Assembly: GCA_035295165.1 (NCBI GenBank)
Contig: DATGJN010000035.1
Location: forward strand, 1 to 64,000
DNA length: 64,000 bases
DNA from: a bacterium
GTDB lineage: Bacteria; Sysuimicrobiota; Sysuimicrobiia; Sysuimicrobiales; Segetimicrobiaceae
Direction: 5' to 3'
In this document: positions 33,298 through 40,683 of the stretch, piece after piece
Numbering within the stretch: the stretch's first letter is position 1
Layout: every line of letters starts with the position of its first letter
Translations under genes and position numbers: made by a program
Notes under the pieces: generated by a model
Databases searched by the model: none
What the model saw: the letters and a program-made list of their open reading frames with translations, nothing else
Told to the model about the DNA's origin: nothing

Positions 33298-34011
33298 ATG
33301 CGTGTTGCGATCATCTCCGATGTCCACGGCAACGTCCGCGCCCTGGAGGCCGTGTTGGCGGCTGTGCGCGCGCGCGGGCCGTTCGACGAGATCGTCAACG
33401 GAGGGGACCTCGCGCTCGGTGGGCCACGGCCGCGAGAGGCGATGGAGGCGCTGCGGGCGCTCGGCTATCCCACCGTCGTGGGCAACACGGACCAGTGGCT
33501 CGTCGGAGGGGTCGACGCGCTCGAAGCGCCGCCGCCTCTCCACGCGGTCCGGGATTGGGCGCGTCGTCGCTTGGGAAGCGAGGACCTCGCGTATCTGCGA
33601 GTCCTGCCGATGTCCCACCGCATCGAGCCGGCCGGGGGACCGCCGCTCGTGATCGTTCACGCGACGCCCACGAGCACCATGGTGTCGGTCAATCCCGACG
33701 CGCCCGCGGAGATGCTGGCCGACATGTTGGCGCAGGCGCAGACGCGCGCTCTCGCCTACGGCCATATCCACAAGGCATATGTGCGCGAGGTCGGCGACGC
33801 CGTGGTCGTCAATGTCGGGAGCGTGGGGCTCCCGTTCGACGGCGTGGCGAAACCTGCGTGGGCCATGCTCACGCTGCGGGACGGCCGCTGGCAGGGCGAG
33901 ATCGTGCGCGTGCCCTACGACACCGAGGCCGTCGCGCGGGATCTGCTGCAGAGCGATCATCCCGCCGCCGCGACGTTCGCGGGCCGCGTGCGGACCGCCC
34001 GCGCGGACTAG
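33298..34011 (+). CDS. Calcineurin-like metallophosphoesterase (YfcE/MJ0936 type)
   Basis: A 237-residue phosphoesterase of the YfcE/MJ0936 group. Metal ligands occur in order: SDVHGN at the N-terminus, GGDLAL, GNTD (Asn with Thr where GNHD is usual), VHATP and GHIHKAY. The GNTD variant is common in this subgroup. ATG 33298 has GGGGAGGG 8 nt upstream. It sits between a NUDIX hydrolase and a PHP phosphatase, all with short gaps, so an operon of small phosphohydrolases is likely. Substrate unassigned (phosphodiesters in characterised relatives). Confidence 0.88.
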   Translation: MRVAIISDVHGNVRALEAVLAAVRARGPFDEIVNGGDLALGGPRPREAMEALRALGYPTVVGNTDQWLVGGVDALEAPPPLHAVRDWARRRLGSEDLAYLRVLPMSHRIEPAGGPPLVIVHATPTSTMVSVNPDAPAEMLADMLAQAQTRALAYGHIHKAYVREVGDAVVVNVGSVGLPFDGVAKPAWAMLTLRDGRWQGEIVRVPYDTEAVARDLLQSDHPAAATFAGRVRTARAD

Positions 34012-34036
34012 GCGCGGGCTACCAGGAGGGCGTGTC

Positions 34037-34879
34037 GTGCGTGCCGACTACCACATGCATCTCGAACGCGGTCCGTGGACGCTCGAGTGGCTTGGCCGGT
34101 TCGTGGAGCAGGCGCGCGCGTCCGGGTTGAGCGAGATCGGGTTCAGTGAGCATCCGCACCGCTTCAGGGAGTGCCGGAAGATGTACCCTCCGCGCGGGGT
34201 TGTGGACGGGTGGATCGACGAGCAGTGCACCGAGCACTTGGAGAGTTACATCCGGCTGATCGAGAGCGCCCGGTCCGCCGGTTTGCCGGTCAAGATCGGG
34301 TTGGAGTGGGATTTCCTCCCGGGGTATGAGCGCGAGCTCGAGCGGCTGCTGCGGACGTACCCGTGGGACTACGCGATCGGATCCGTGCATTGGCTGCCCC
34401 CCGCGGATGGCGCGGGGGCCTGGTGGGGGTTCGACAACCTGTCCCGAGCCGACGAATGGCAACGGCATGACGTCCTGGGCGCCTACCGTCAATACTTCCA
34501 GCTCATCGCGCAGGCTGCGGAAACCGGCTTGTTCGATTTCATCGGGCATGCGGACGTCATCAAGGTGTGCGGCTTTCGGCCGTCCGCCGATATCGGCGAC
34601 CTCTACATGGCCGCGGCGTCCGCGTTCGCCAAGGCTGGCGTGTGCGCAGAGATCAACACCGCCGGATGGCGAAAGCCGGTGGGCGAGATCTATCCCGCGC
34701 CGGAGTTTCTTCGCGCGTGCCGGCGCGCGGGCGTCCCGACGCTCATCAACTCCGACGCCCACGTCCCCGAGGACGTCGGTAAGGATTTCGATCGCGCCGC
34801 GGCGATCGCCAGGGCGGCGGGGTACGCCGAGGTCGCGACCTTCGCCGGCCGCGTCAGGACGATGACGCCGCTGCCGTGA
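34037..34879 (+). CDS. PHP-domain histidinol-phosphatase-like protein
   Basis: A 280-residue PHP-fold metal-dependent phosphatase resembling HisJ/HisK histidinol-phosphatase. The motifs run DYHMHLE, GFSEHP, GLEWDF, GSVHW, FIGHADVIK and INSDAH, covering the three-metal site. GTG 34037 has AGGAGGG 6 nt upstream; the longer frame is an overlap with the preceding gene. No other histidine genes are present, so the function may be histidinol phosphate or another phosphomonoester. It starts 25 nt after the phosphoesterase stop. Confidence 0.85.
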   Translation: MRADYHMHLERGPWTLEWLGRFVEQARASGLSEIGFSEHPHRFRECRKMYPPRGVVDGWIDEQCTEHLESYIRLIESARSAGLPVKIGLEWDFLPGYERELERLLRTYPWDYAIGSVHWLPPADGAGAWWGFDNLSRADEWQRHDVLGAYRQYFQLIAQAAETGLFDFIGHADVIKVCGFRPSADIGDLYMAAASAFAKAGVCAEINTAGWRKPVGEIYPAPEFLRACRRAGVPTLINSDAHVPEDVGKDFDRAAAIARAAGYAEVATFAGRVRTMTPLP

Positions 34880-34913
34880 GCGCGCCGGGGACCCCTCCGA
34901 GCGCGAACCAGCC

Positions 34914-35681
34914 GTGAGCGGCGACACCCGGCGCACGAACGAGGCGCGGTTCACGCAGACCGCGGCGCAGTACGCCGCGAGCCGGATCGGCGCGCGCCAG
35001 ACGCAGAACGAGGCGCTGTTGCGGCTCACGGCGCCGCGATCCCACGAGCGCGCGCTCGACGTGGCGTGTGGGCCGGGCGCCCTGCTCGCGGCTCTCGCGA
35101 CTCACGTCCGGTTGGCGGTCGGGCTCGATTTGACGATGGCGATGCTGCGCGAGGCCCGCCGTCGGATCGGTCCGAACGGCACCGTGTCGATGGTGCAAGG
35201 CGCCGCGGAGCGGTTGCCGTTTCCGGACGGGACATTTTCGCTCGTCACGTGCACGTCGGCGCTCCACCACTTCGGCGAGCCCGCGCAGGTGCTCGGCGAG
35301 ATGGCCCGCGTCACCGCGCACGGCGGGCGCGTGGCGCTCGGCGACCTGGTCGGTGCCGAGGACGACGCGGTGCGGGCACGGCAGAACGCGATCGAGCGGC
35401 TGCGCGACCCCGCCCACGTCGAACTCCATAGCCCGAGCGGCCTCCGGGCACTCCTGGTGGCGGCCGGGTTGCAGCCCGTCGCCGTGGAGGGTGGCACGGA
35501 GCCTCGAGAGTTTGCCGAGTGGTGTCGGCTCTCCGGTACTCCCCCCGACGTCGCCCGGCAGGTTCGGGAGATGCTCGTCGCCTCCCAGCCGGGTGACCTC
35601 GCCGGAATGTCGCCGGCGATCGTCGACGGGCAGGTGCGATTTGTCCACCGTTGGGTCATCGTCAGGGCCGATCGCCTCTGA
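34914..35681 (+). CDS. Class I SAM-dependent methyltransferase
   Basis: A 255-residue methyltransferase of the UbiE/Methyltransf_11 type. SAM motif I is DVACGPGALLAAL (about 45-57), the acidic loop is GLDLTMAML, motif II is LPFPDGTFSLV and the post-motif reads SALHHFGEP. Quinone or small-molecule methylation is typical for the group. No SD stands out before the GTG at 34914, which lies 34 nt after the PHP gene, so it may belong to the same transcript. Substrate unknown. Confidence 0.85.
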   Translation: MSGDTRRTNEARFTQTAAQYAASRIGARQTQNEALLRLTAPRSHERALDVACGPGALLAALATHVRLAVGLDLTMAMLREARRRIGPNGTVSMVQGAAERLPFPDGTFSLVTCTSALHHFGEPAQVLGEMARVTAHGGRVALGDLVGAEDDAVRARQNAIERLRDPAHVELHSPSGLRALLVAAGLQPVAVEGGTEPREFAEWCRLSGTPPDVARQVREMLVASQPGDLAGMSPAIVDGQVRFVHRWVIVRADRL

Positions 35682-35778
35682 CCGCGTGGGACGGGCCGGC
35701 CGCGCCCGAGGGTCCATCGGGCGCCCTGGGGCCGGCATCGACCGAATCGACTGAACGATACCCCGGCTCCGTGCCGAT

Positions 35779-35787
35779 TGCTATACT
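35779..35787 (+). promoter_or_regulatory. Extended -10 promoter upstream of MerR-like gene and nuo
   Basis: TGCTATACT is an extended -10 (TGn plus TATACT, 5 of 6 to consensus) with no matching -35, 37 bp before the MerR-like ATG. It is the last clear promoter-like element before the nuo operon, which begins about 530 bp downstream. Confidence 0.4.
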
Positions 35788-35823
35788 CGTGTTGCCCGGT
35801 CCACTCAGTGCTGGAGGCCTTCA

Positions 35824-36210
35824 ATGCGTGACCTGGAGTCGCCGGTGCTCCCGCGGGCGATTGTCTCGCGGCTCACCGGGTTGTCCTTCGGAACGCTTGC
35901 ACGCTGGCGGGCGTCGGGCATCGCCCCGCGCCGCGGACGCCGTGGCGCCCGCGCCCTCTATTCATGGGACGACGTGGAACGACTCCAGCGCGCCGCCCAC
36001 CTCGTCAGAACTCGACGTCTCCCCCTGGCAGACGTCAAACGGCTGCTCGCCCGCCGTGCCCCGGCTGCATCGAGCCCGAAGTGGGTCGTCGCCAGGCCGA
36101 AGCCGGCGCCGCGGCGGCGGCGCCGCGTCGTCGCGTTCGCGCTGCCGCGCAGCGCAACACGACGCCCCCGACGGAGGTCCAGGGTCCGCGCCACGTCGTT
36201 GACACGGTGA
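35824..36210 (+). CDS. Short MerR-type helix-turn-helix protein
   Basis: A 128-residue protein. The first 75 residues are a MerR-family winged helix (IVSRLTGLSFGTLARWRASGI, here given by LTGLSFGTLARW, then ARALYSWDDVERL and a second helix pair). There is no effector domain. Instead the C-terminus is an Arg/Pro-rich basic tail (PAPRRRRRVVAFALPRS). It lies 106 nt upstream of nuoA on the same strand, so it may regulate or be co-transcribed with nuo. The basic tail could aid non-specific DNA binding. It has CTGGAGG before the ATG. Confidence 0.75.
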   Translation: MRDLESPVLPRAIVSRLTGLSFGTLARWRASGIAPRRGRRGARALYSWDDVERLQRAAHLVRTRRLPLADVKRLLARRAPAASSPKWVVARPKPAPRRRRRVVAFALPRSATRRPRRRSRVRATSLTR

Positions 36211-36316
36211 GGCCCTTCTGCAATCATTGATGGAGTGAGCAGGAGCGGCCGGCTGCGCGCGGATTTCGGGGCCGCAGGCGGGGCGGCCGTGTGCGGCTAC
36301 CGTTCGAGAGGGTGAC

Positions 36317-36670
36317 ATGTCGGGATACGTCCCCGTACTCGTCCATTTGGTGCTCGCCGTCTTGCTCGCCGCCACGGTGCTCGGGCTGCACTTGCTCCTG
36401 GGGCCGCGGCGGCCGAGCCTGGAGAAATCGCTCCCCTACGAGTCCGGCGTCTGGCCGGTGGGGAGCGCGCACGAACGGGTCCCGAGCCGCTACTACGTCG
36501 TTGCGATGCTGTTCATCCTGTTCGACGTCGAGGTCGTGTTCGTGTACCCCTGGGCCGTTCTGGTCCGGGAACTCGGGCGTCTCGGCCTGGGTGAGATGTT
36601 CGCGTTCCTTGCAATCCTCGTCGTTGGGTACCTGTACGTCGTCAGGCGGGGGGCGCTGCAATGGGAATGA
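36317..36670 (+). CDS. nuoA: NADH-quinone oxidoreductase subunit A
   Basis: A 117-residue, three-helix membrane subunit of complex I. Conserved loop YESGVWPVG and the acidic membrane residues in [15 protein letters not shown] are intact. It is the first gene of a complete nuoA-N operon, with GAGAGGGTGAC before the ATG. It overlaps nuoB by 10 nt. Confidence 0.95.
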   Translation: MSGYVPVLVHLVLAVLLAATVLGLHLLLGPRRPSLEKSLPYESGVWPVGSAHERVPSRYYVVAMLFILFDVEVVFVYPWAVLVRELGRLGLGEMFAFLAILVVGYLYVVRRGALQWE

Positions 36671-37152
36671 TCGCCTCCGAACGGGACGTCGAGCGCAACG
36701 TGCTCACGACCACCGTGAACAAGCTGATCGCGTGGGCGCGCGGCAACTCGGTGTGGCCGGCCCAGTTCGGGCTGGCGTGCTGCGCGATCGAGATGATGTG
36801 CGCGGCCGCTCCGCGGTTCGACATCTCCCGGTTTGGCTCTGAGCTCTTTCGGGCGTCCCCGAGGCAGTCCGACCTTATGATCGTTGCCGGCCGGGTCAGC
36901 CAGAAGATGGCGCCGGTGCTCCGCCACATCTACGACCAAATGCTGGAGCCCAAGTGGGTCATCTCGATGGGCGACTGTGCGAGCTCGGGCGGCTTGTACA
37001 ATAACTACGCGGTGGTACAAGGCGTGGACAAGATCGTGCCGGTGGACGTCTACGTCGCCGGTTGCCCACCCCGGCCCGAGGCGCTGCTCCACGGCCTGCA
37101 GCTTCTCCAACGGAAGATTCAGCAGAGCGGCGCCGCGGCGCGCGTAACCTAG
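36661..37152 (+). CDS. nuoB: NADH-quinone oxidoreductase subunit B
   Basis: A 163-residue peripheral-arm subunit carrying cluster N2, the last electron carrier before quinone. The cluster ligands are visible in [17 protein letters not shown] and VAGCPPRPE. An N-terminal extension (about 25 residues) precedes the core. The start overlaps nuoA by 10 nt. Confidence 0.96.
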   Translation: MGMIASERDVERNVLTTTVNKLIAWARGNSVWPAQFGLACCAIEMMCAAAPRFDISRFGSELFRASPRQSDLMIVAGRVSQKMAPVLRHIYDQMLEPKWVISMGDCASSGGLYNNYAVVQGVDKIVPVDVYVAGCPPRPEALLHGLQLLQRKIQQSGAAARVT

Positions 37153-37165
37153 GCCGGCGATCTCC

Positions 37166-37726
37166 GTGGGTGAGACGTCGATTCTCGACCGGTTGCGCAA
37201 CCACGTGCCGTGGGACCGGGTGACCGCCCACGAGGAGCGGGGGCGCGCGGTCGTGCTGGTGCCTGCCGAGTTGCTGCTGGAGGTGCTGCGCGTCGCGCGC
37301 GACCGCCTGGGGCTCGACACCTGCGTGGACGTCACCGCGTGGGACCGCCTGCCGACGGAGCCTCGGTTCGAGGTCCTGTACCTGCTCGGCCGCGCGGGCG
37401 GCGCCGATCGCCTCACCGTGAAGGCGCGCGCCGCCGGCGACCCGCCACGCCTGCCGAGTGCGGCCGCGATCTACCCCGGCGCCGGGTTTCCCGAGCGCGA
37501 GGTCTACGACATGTACGGGGTCGTGTTCGACGGCCACCCCGATCTGCGCCGGATCCTGATGCCGGACGACTGGGAGGGGCACCCGCTCCGGCGGGATTAC
37601 GCGCTGTTCGAGGAGCCGGTGCAGTTCAAGGGTCACACGCCGAAGGTGCCGAGCGAGATCATTCCCTACTTCCCGCCCGGAAGTCCGTCGGGGTCCGGCG
37701 GCGAGACGCCGCCCGTGCCCGGGTGA
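37166..37726 (+). CDS. nuoC: NADH-quinone oxidoreductase subunit C
   Basis: A 186-residue subunit (30-kDa type), not fused to NuoD. The family signature spans [26 protein letters not shown] and EGHPLRRDY. The C-terminal tail is Pro/Gly/Ser-rich. GTG start, 13 nt after nuoB. Confidence 0.95.
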   Translation: MGETSILDRLRNHVPWDRVTAHEERGRAVVLVPAELLLEVLRVARDRLGLDTCVDVTAWDRLPTEPRFEVLYLLGRAGGADRLTVKARAAGDPPRLPSAAAIYPGAGFPEREVYDMYGVVFDGHPDLRRILMPDDWEGHPLRRDYALFEEPVQFKGHTPKVPSEIIPYFPPGSPSGSGGETPPVPG

Positions 37727-37730
37727 CGAG

Positions 37731-38903
37731 TTGACGACGACCGAGACGCTGACGATCAACATGGGCCCGCAGCACCCCAGCACGCACGGCGTGCTGCGGC
37801 TGGTGCTCGAGCTCGAAGGCGAGATCGTCCGCAAGTGCACGCCCGTGATGGGATATCTCCACACCGGGATCGAGAAGGAGATGGAGACCCGTACCTACCA
37901 CCAGAACGTCACCCTGGTGGATCGGATCGAGTACCTGGCCAACTACAACGAGGAGATGGCGCTGTACCAGTCGGTGGAGCGCCTGTTCGGGATCGAGCCG
38001 CCGCCTCGGGCGCGGTACATCCGGATCTTGATGTGCGAGATGAACCGGATCGCGAGCCACCTGATCTACCTCGGCGCGGGCGGGATGGATCTCAACCTCA
38101 GCAGCGTCTTCCTCTACTGCATTCAAGATCGCGAGCATTTCCTTGATCTGTCGGAGATGATCTCGGGACAGCGCATGATGCCAGGGTACTTCCGGGTCGG
38201 TGGCGTCGCCGAGGACATCCCCGACGGGTTTGAGGCTGCGGCGCGGAAATGGGTCGACGGGATCGCCGCCCGGCTGGACGAGTACGACCGTCTGCTCACG
38301 GACAACCTGATCTGGCGCGGGCGCCTCGAGGGGGTGGCGCTTCTCTCGCGCGAGGACGCGATCGCGCTTGGGGGGACCGGGCCGGTGCTCCGCGGCTCCG
38401 GCGTGGCGCACGACATCCGCAAGGTCCTGCCGTACGGCGGGTACGACGAGTTCGAGTTCGACGTGCCGGTGCAGACCGGGTGTGACGCGTTCGCCCGCTA
38501 CCTGGTACGGATGGAGGAGATGCGCCAGGCCCGGCGCATCGCGCTGCAGGCGCTGGACCGTCTGCCGGACGGGCCGGTGATCGTGAACGACCGCAAGGTC
38601 GCGCTGCCCCCGCGCGCAGAGCTCGCGCGGAGCATGGAGGCGGTGATCCACCAGTTCAAGCTCGTCAGCGAAGGGATGCACCCCCCGGCTGGCGAGAGCT
38701 ACGTGGCCACGGAGTCGCCCCGCGGCGAGAAGGGCTACTTCGTCGTCAGCGACGGGAGCAACAAGCCCGTGCGCGTGCACGTGCGCGCGCCGTCGTTCTA
38801 CAATCTGCAGACACTGCCGGCCATGGTCGTAGGACGGCCGCTCGCGGACGTCGTCGTCGCGATCGCCAGTATCGACATCGTGCTGGGAGACATCGACCGG
38901 TGA
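37731..38903 (+). CDS. nuoD: NADH-quinone oxidoreductase subunit D
   Basis: A 390-residue subunit (49-kDa type) that forms the quinone-binding cavity with NuoB. NMGPQHPSTHGVLR is at the N-terminus with the quinone-site histidine and tyrosine region, and the C-terminus ends in the standard DIVLGDIDR. The start is TTG, 4 nt after nuoC, with only weak SD pairing, so it may rely on coupling. It overlaps nuoE by 4 nt. Confidence 0.96.
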   Translation: MTTTETLTINMGPQHPSTHGVLRLVLELEGEIVRKCTPVMGYLHTGIEKEMETRTYHQNVTLVDRIEYLANYNEEMALYQSVERLFGIEPPPRARYIRILMCEMNRIASHLIYLGAGGMDLNLSSVFLYCIQDREHFLDLSEMISGQRMMPGYFRVGGVAEDIPDGFEAAARKWVDGIAARLDEYDRLLTDNLIWRGRLEGVALLSREDAIALGGTGPVLRGSGVAHDIRKVLPYGGYDEFEFDVPVQTGCDAFARYLVRMEEMRQARRIALQALDRLPDGPVIVNDRKVALPPRAELARSMEAVIHQFKLVSEGMHPPAGESYVATESPRGEKGYFVVSDGSNKPVRVHVRAPSFYNLQTLPAMVVGRPLADVVVAIASIDIVLGDIDR

Positions 38904-39376
38904 CTGTGCGCGTGCTCTCGGGCGAGACGCTTGCGGAGATCGCGCGGCTGCGCGGGCTGTATCCGCGCGCCCAATCGGCGCTGCTGCCCGCGCTCCACGC
39001 GGCGCAGGACCAGGTCGGCTACCTCACCCCGGAGGCGATGGAGGACGTCGCCGACGCCCTCGGTCTGACGACGACCGAGGTGACCTCTGTCGCCAGCTAC
39101 TACACGATGTTCTTCACCAAGCCGGTGGGCCGGCACAAGGTGCGCGTCTGCACGAATCTGTCGTGTTACCTAAACGGCGCCGAGGAGGTACTGCATCACC
39201 TGTGTCAGCGGCTGGGCGTGACGCCCGGGGAGACGACGGCGGACGGGCGGGTGCTTGTCGAGGGCGTGGAGTGCCTCGGGGCGTGCGAGGAGGCGCCGGT
39301 GCTGCTGGCCGACACGACCCGGCACCCCCGTGTGACCGCGGCCGCGATCGACGAGCTGCTCGAGAGGCTGCGCTGA
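38900..39376 (+). CDS. nuoE: NADH-quinone oxidoreductase subunit E
   Basis: A 158-residue thioredoxin-fold subunit (24-kDa type) with the 2Fe-2S cluster N1a. Ligands are in VCTNLSCYL and CLGACEEAP. With NuoF and NuoG it forms the NADH-oxidising module, so this complex I uses NADH rather than only ferredoxin or F420. GTG start overlaps the nuoD stop. Confidence 0.95.
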   Translation: MTVRVLSGETLAEIARLRGLYPRAQSALLPALHAAQDQVGYLTPEAMEDVADALGLTTTEVTSVASYYTMFFTKPVGRHKVRVCTNLSCYLNGAEEVLHHLCQRLGVTPGETTADGRVLVEGVECLGACEEAPVLLADTTRHPRVTAAAIDELLERLR

Positions 39377-39377
39377 G

Positions 39378-40661
39378 ATGCCGGCACCGCTGCTCATGAG
39401 GTACGTTGGACAGCCAGGCCGCGAGGCCGTCGAGGCGTACTTGGCGACGGGCGGGTACGCGGGTGCGACGCGGGCGCTCAAGGAGCTGACGCCCGACGAC
39501 ATCGTGGCGCTGGTCGAGGGCTCCGGGCTGCGCGGCCGCGGCGGTGCCGGCTTCCCAACCGGCCGCAAGTGGAGGCTCACACCCAAGCGTGAGGGCGAGG
39601 TGCGCTACCTCGTGGTGAACGCCGACGAGGGCGAGCCCGGCACGTTCAAAGACCGCACGCTGATCGAAGGCGATCCCCACCAGATCCTCGAGGGCGTGTT
39701 GATCTCCTCGTACGCCAACGGGGTGCACAAGGCGTTCATCTACGTCCGCGGCGAGATGTTCCTCGGGCACGCCCGGCTGAGCCGGGCGCTCGCCGAGGCG
39801 TACGGCCGCGGCTTCTTCGGCAAGAACATCCTCGGGACCGGGTTCGATCTGGACGTTGTGATCCACCGGGGCGCCGGGTCCTACGAGTGCGGGGAGGAGA
39901 CCGCGTTGCTCGAGAGCCTCGAGGGACGCCGGGGCGAGCCGCGGGTCAAGCCGCCGTACTACCCGGCCGTGCGCGGGCTGTACGACCGGCCGACCGTGCT
40001 CAACAACGCGGAGACGATGGCCCACATCCCGCACATCGTGCGGCTCGGGGTGGACGGGTACAAGGCCTACGGCCCGCCGATCCTGTACTCGGTGTCGGGG
40101 CACGTGACGCGGCCCGGGGTGAAGGAGCTGCCGATCGGGACGCCGCTTCGGGAGATCATCTTCGAACACGCTGGCGGGATGCGTCCTGGGCGGACCTTTA
40201 AGGCGGTGTTCCCCGGCGGGTCGTCGGCCGCGATCCTGACCGCGGAACACCTCGACACGCCGGCGGACTTCGACTCGCTGGCCAAGTTGGGGTCGATGCT
40301 CGGCTCGAGCGCGATCATCGTGATGGACGACACCACGTGCATCCCCGCGGTGATCCGGCGGACGATCGAATTCTACCGGGACGAATCATGCGGCAAGTGT
40401 ACGCCATGCCGGGAGGGGACGATCTGGCTGAGTCAGATCCTGGACCGCATCCTTGAGGGGCACGGCCGCATGGAAGACCTGGAGCTGATGGACAACGTCG
40501 CCCAGCAGATGACGGGCATCTGTCTGTGCGCGCTCGGCGAGAGCGTGCCGCCGGCTCTTCGTGCGTCGCTCCGGTACTTCCGCGACGAGTACGTCCAGCA
40601 CATTAGGACCGGGACCTGCGACGTCGCGCCCGCACCGGTCGCGGCCGGCGGGTCCGCGTGA
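39378..40661 (+). CDS. nuoF: NADH-quinone oxidoreductase subunit F
   Basis: A 427-residue NADH- and FMN-binding subunit (51-kDa type). RGRGGAGFPTGRKW is the NADH/FMN glycine motif, NADEGEPGTFKDR binds FMN, and ESCGKCTPCREG supplies three of the N3 4Fe-4S ligands, with the fourth in ICLCALGE. It starts 1 nt after nuoE. Confidence 0.97.
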   Translation: MPAPLLMRYVGQPGREAVEAYLATGGYAGATRALKELTPDDIVALVEGSGLRGRGGAGFPTGRKWRLTPKREGEVRYLVVNADEGEPGTFKDRTLIEGDPHQILEGVLISSYANGVHKAFIYVRGEMFLGHARLSRALAEAYGRGFFGKNILGTGFDLDVVIHRGAGSYECGEETALLESLEGRRGEPRVKPPYYPAVRGLYDRPTVLNNAETMAHIPHIVRLGVDGYKAYGPPILYSVSGHVTRPGVKELPIGTPLREIIFEHAGGMRPGRTFKAVFPGGSSAAILTAEHLDTPADFDSLAKLGSMLGSSAIIVMDDTTCIPAVIRRTIEFYRDESCGKCTPCREGTIWLSQILDRILEGHGRMEDLELMDNVAQQMTGICLCALGESVPPALRASLRYFRDEYVQHIRTGTCDVAPAPVAAGGSA

Positions 40662-40683
40662 CGGACGGAAAGGAGCCTTCCCG

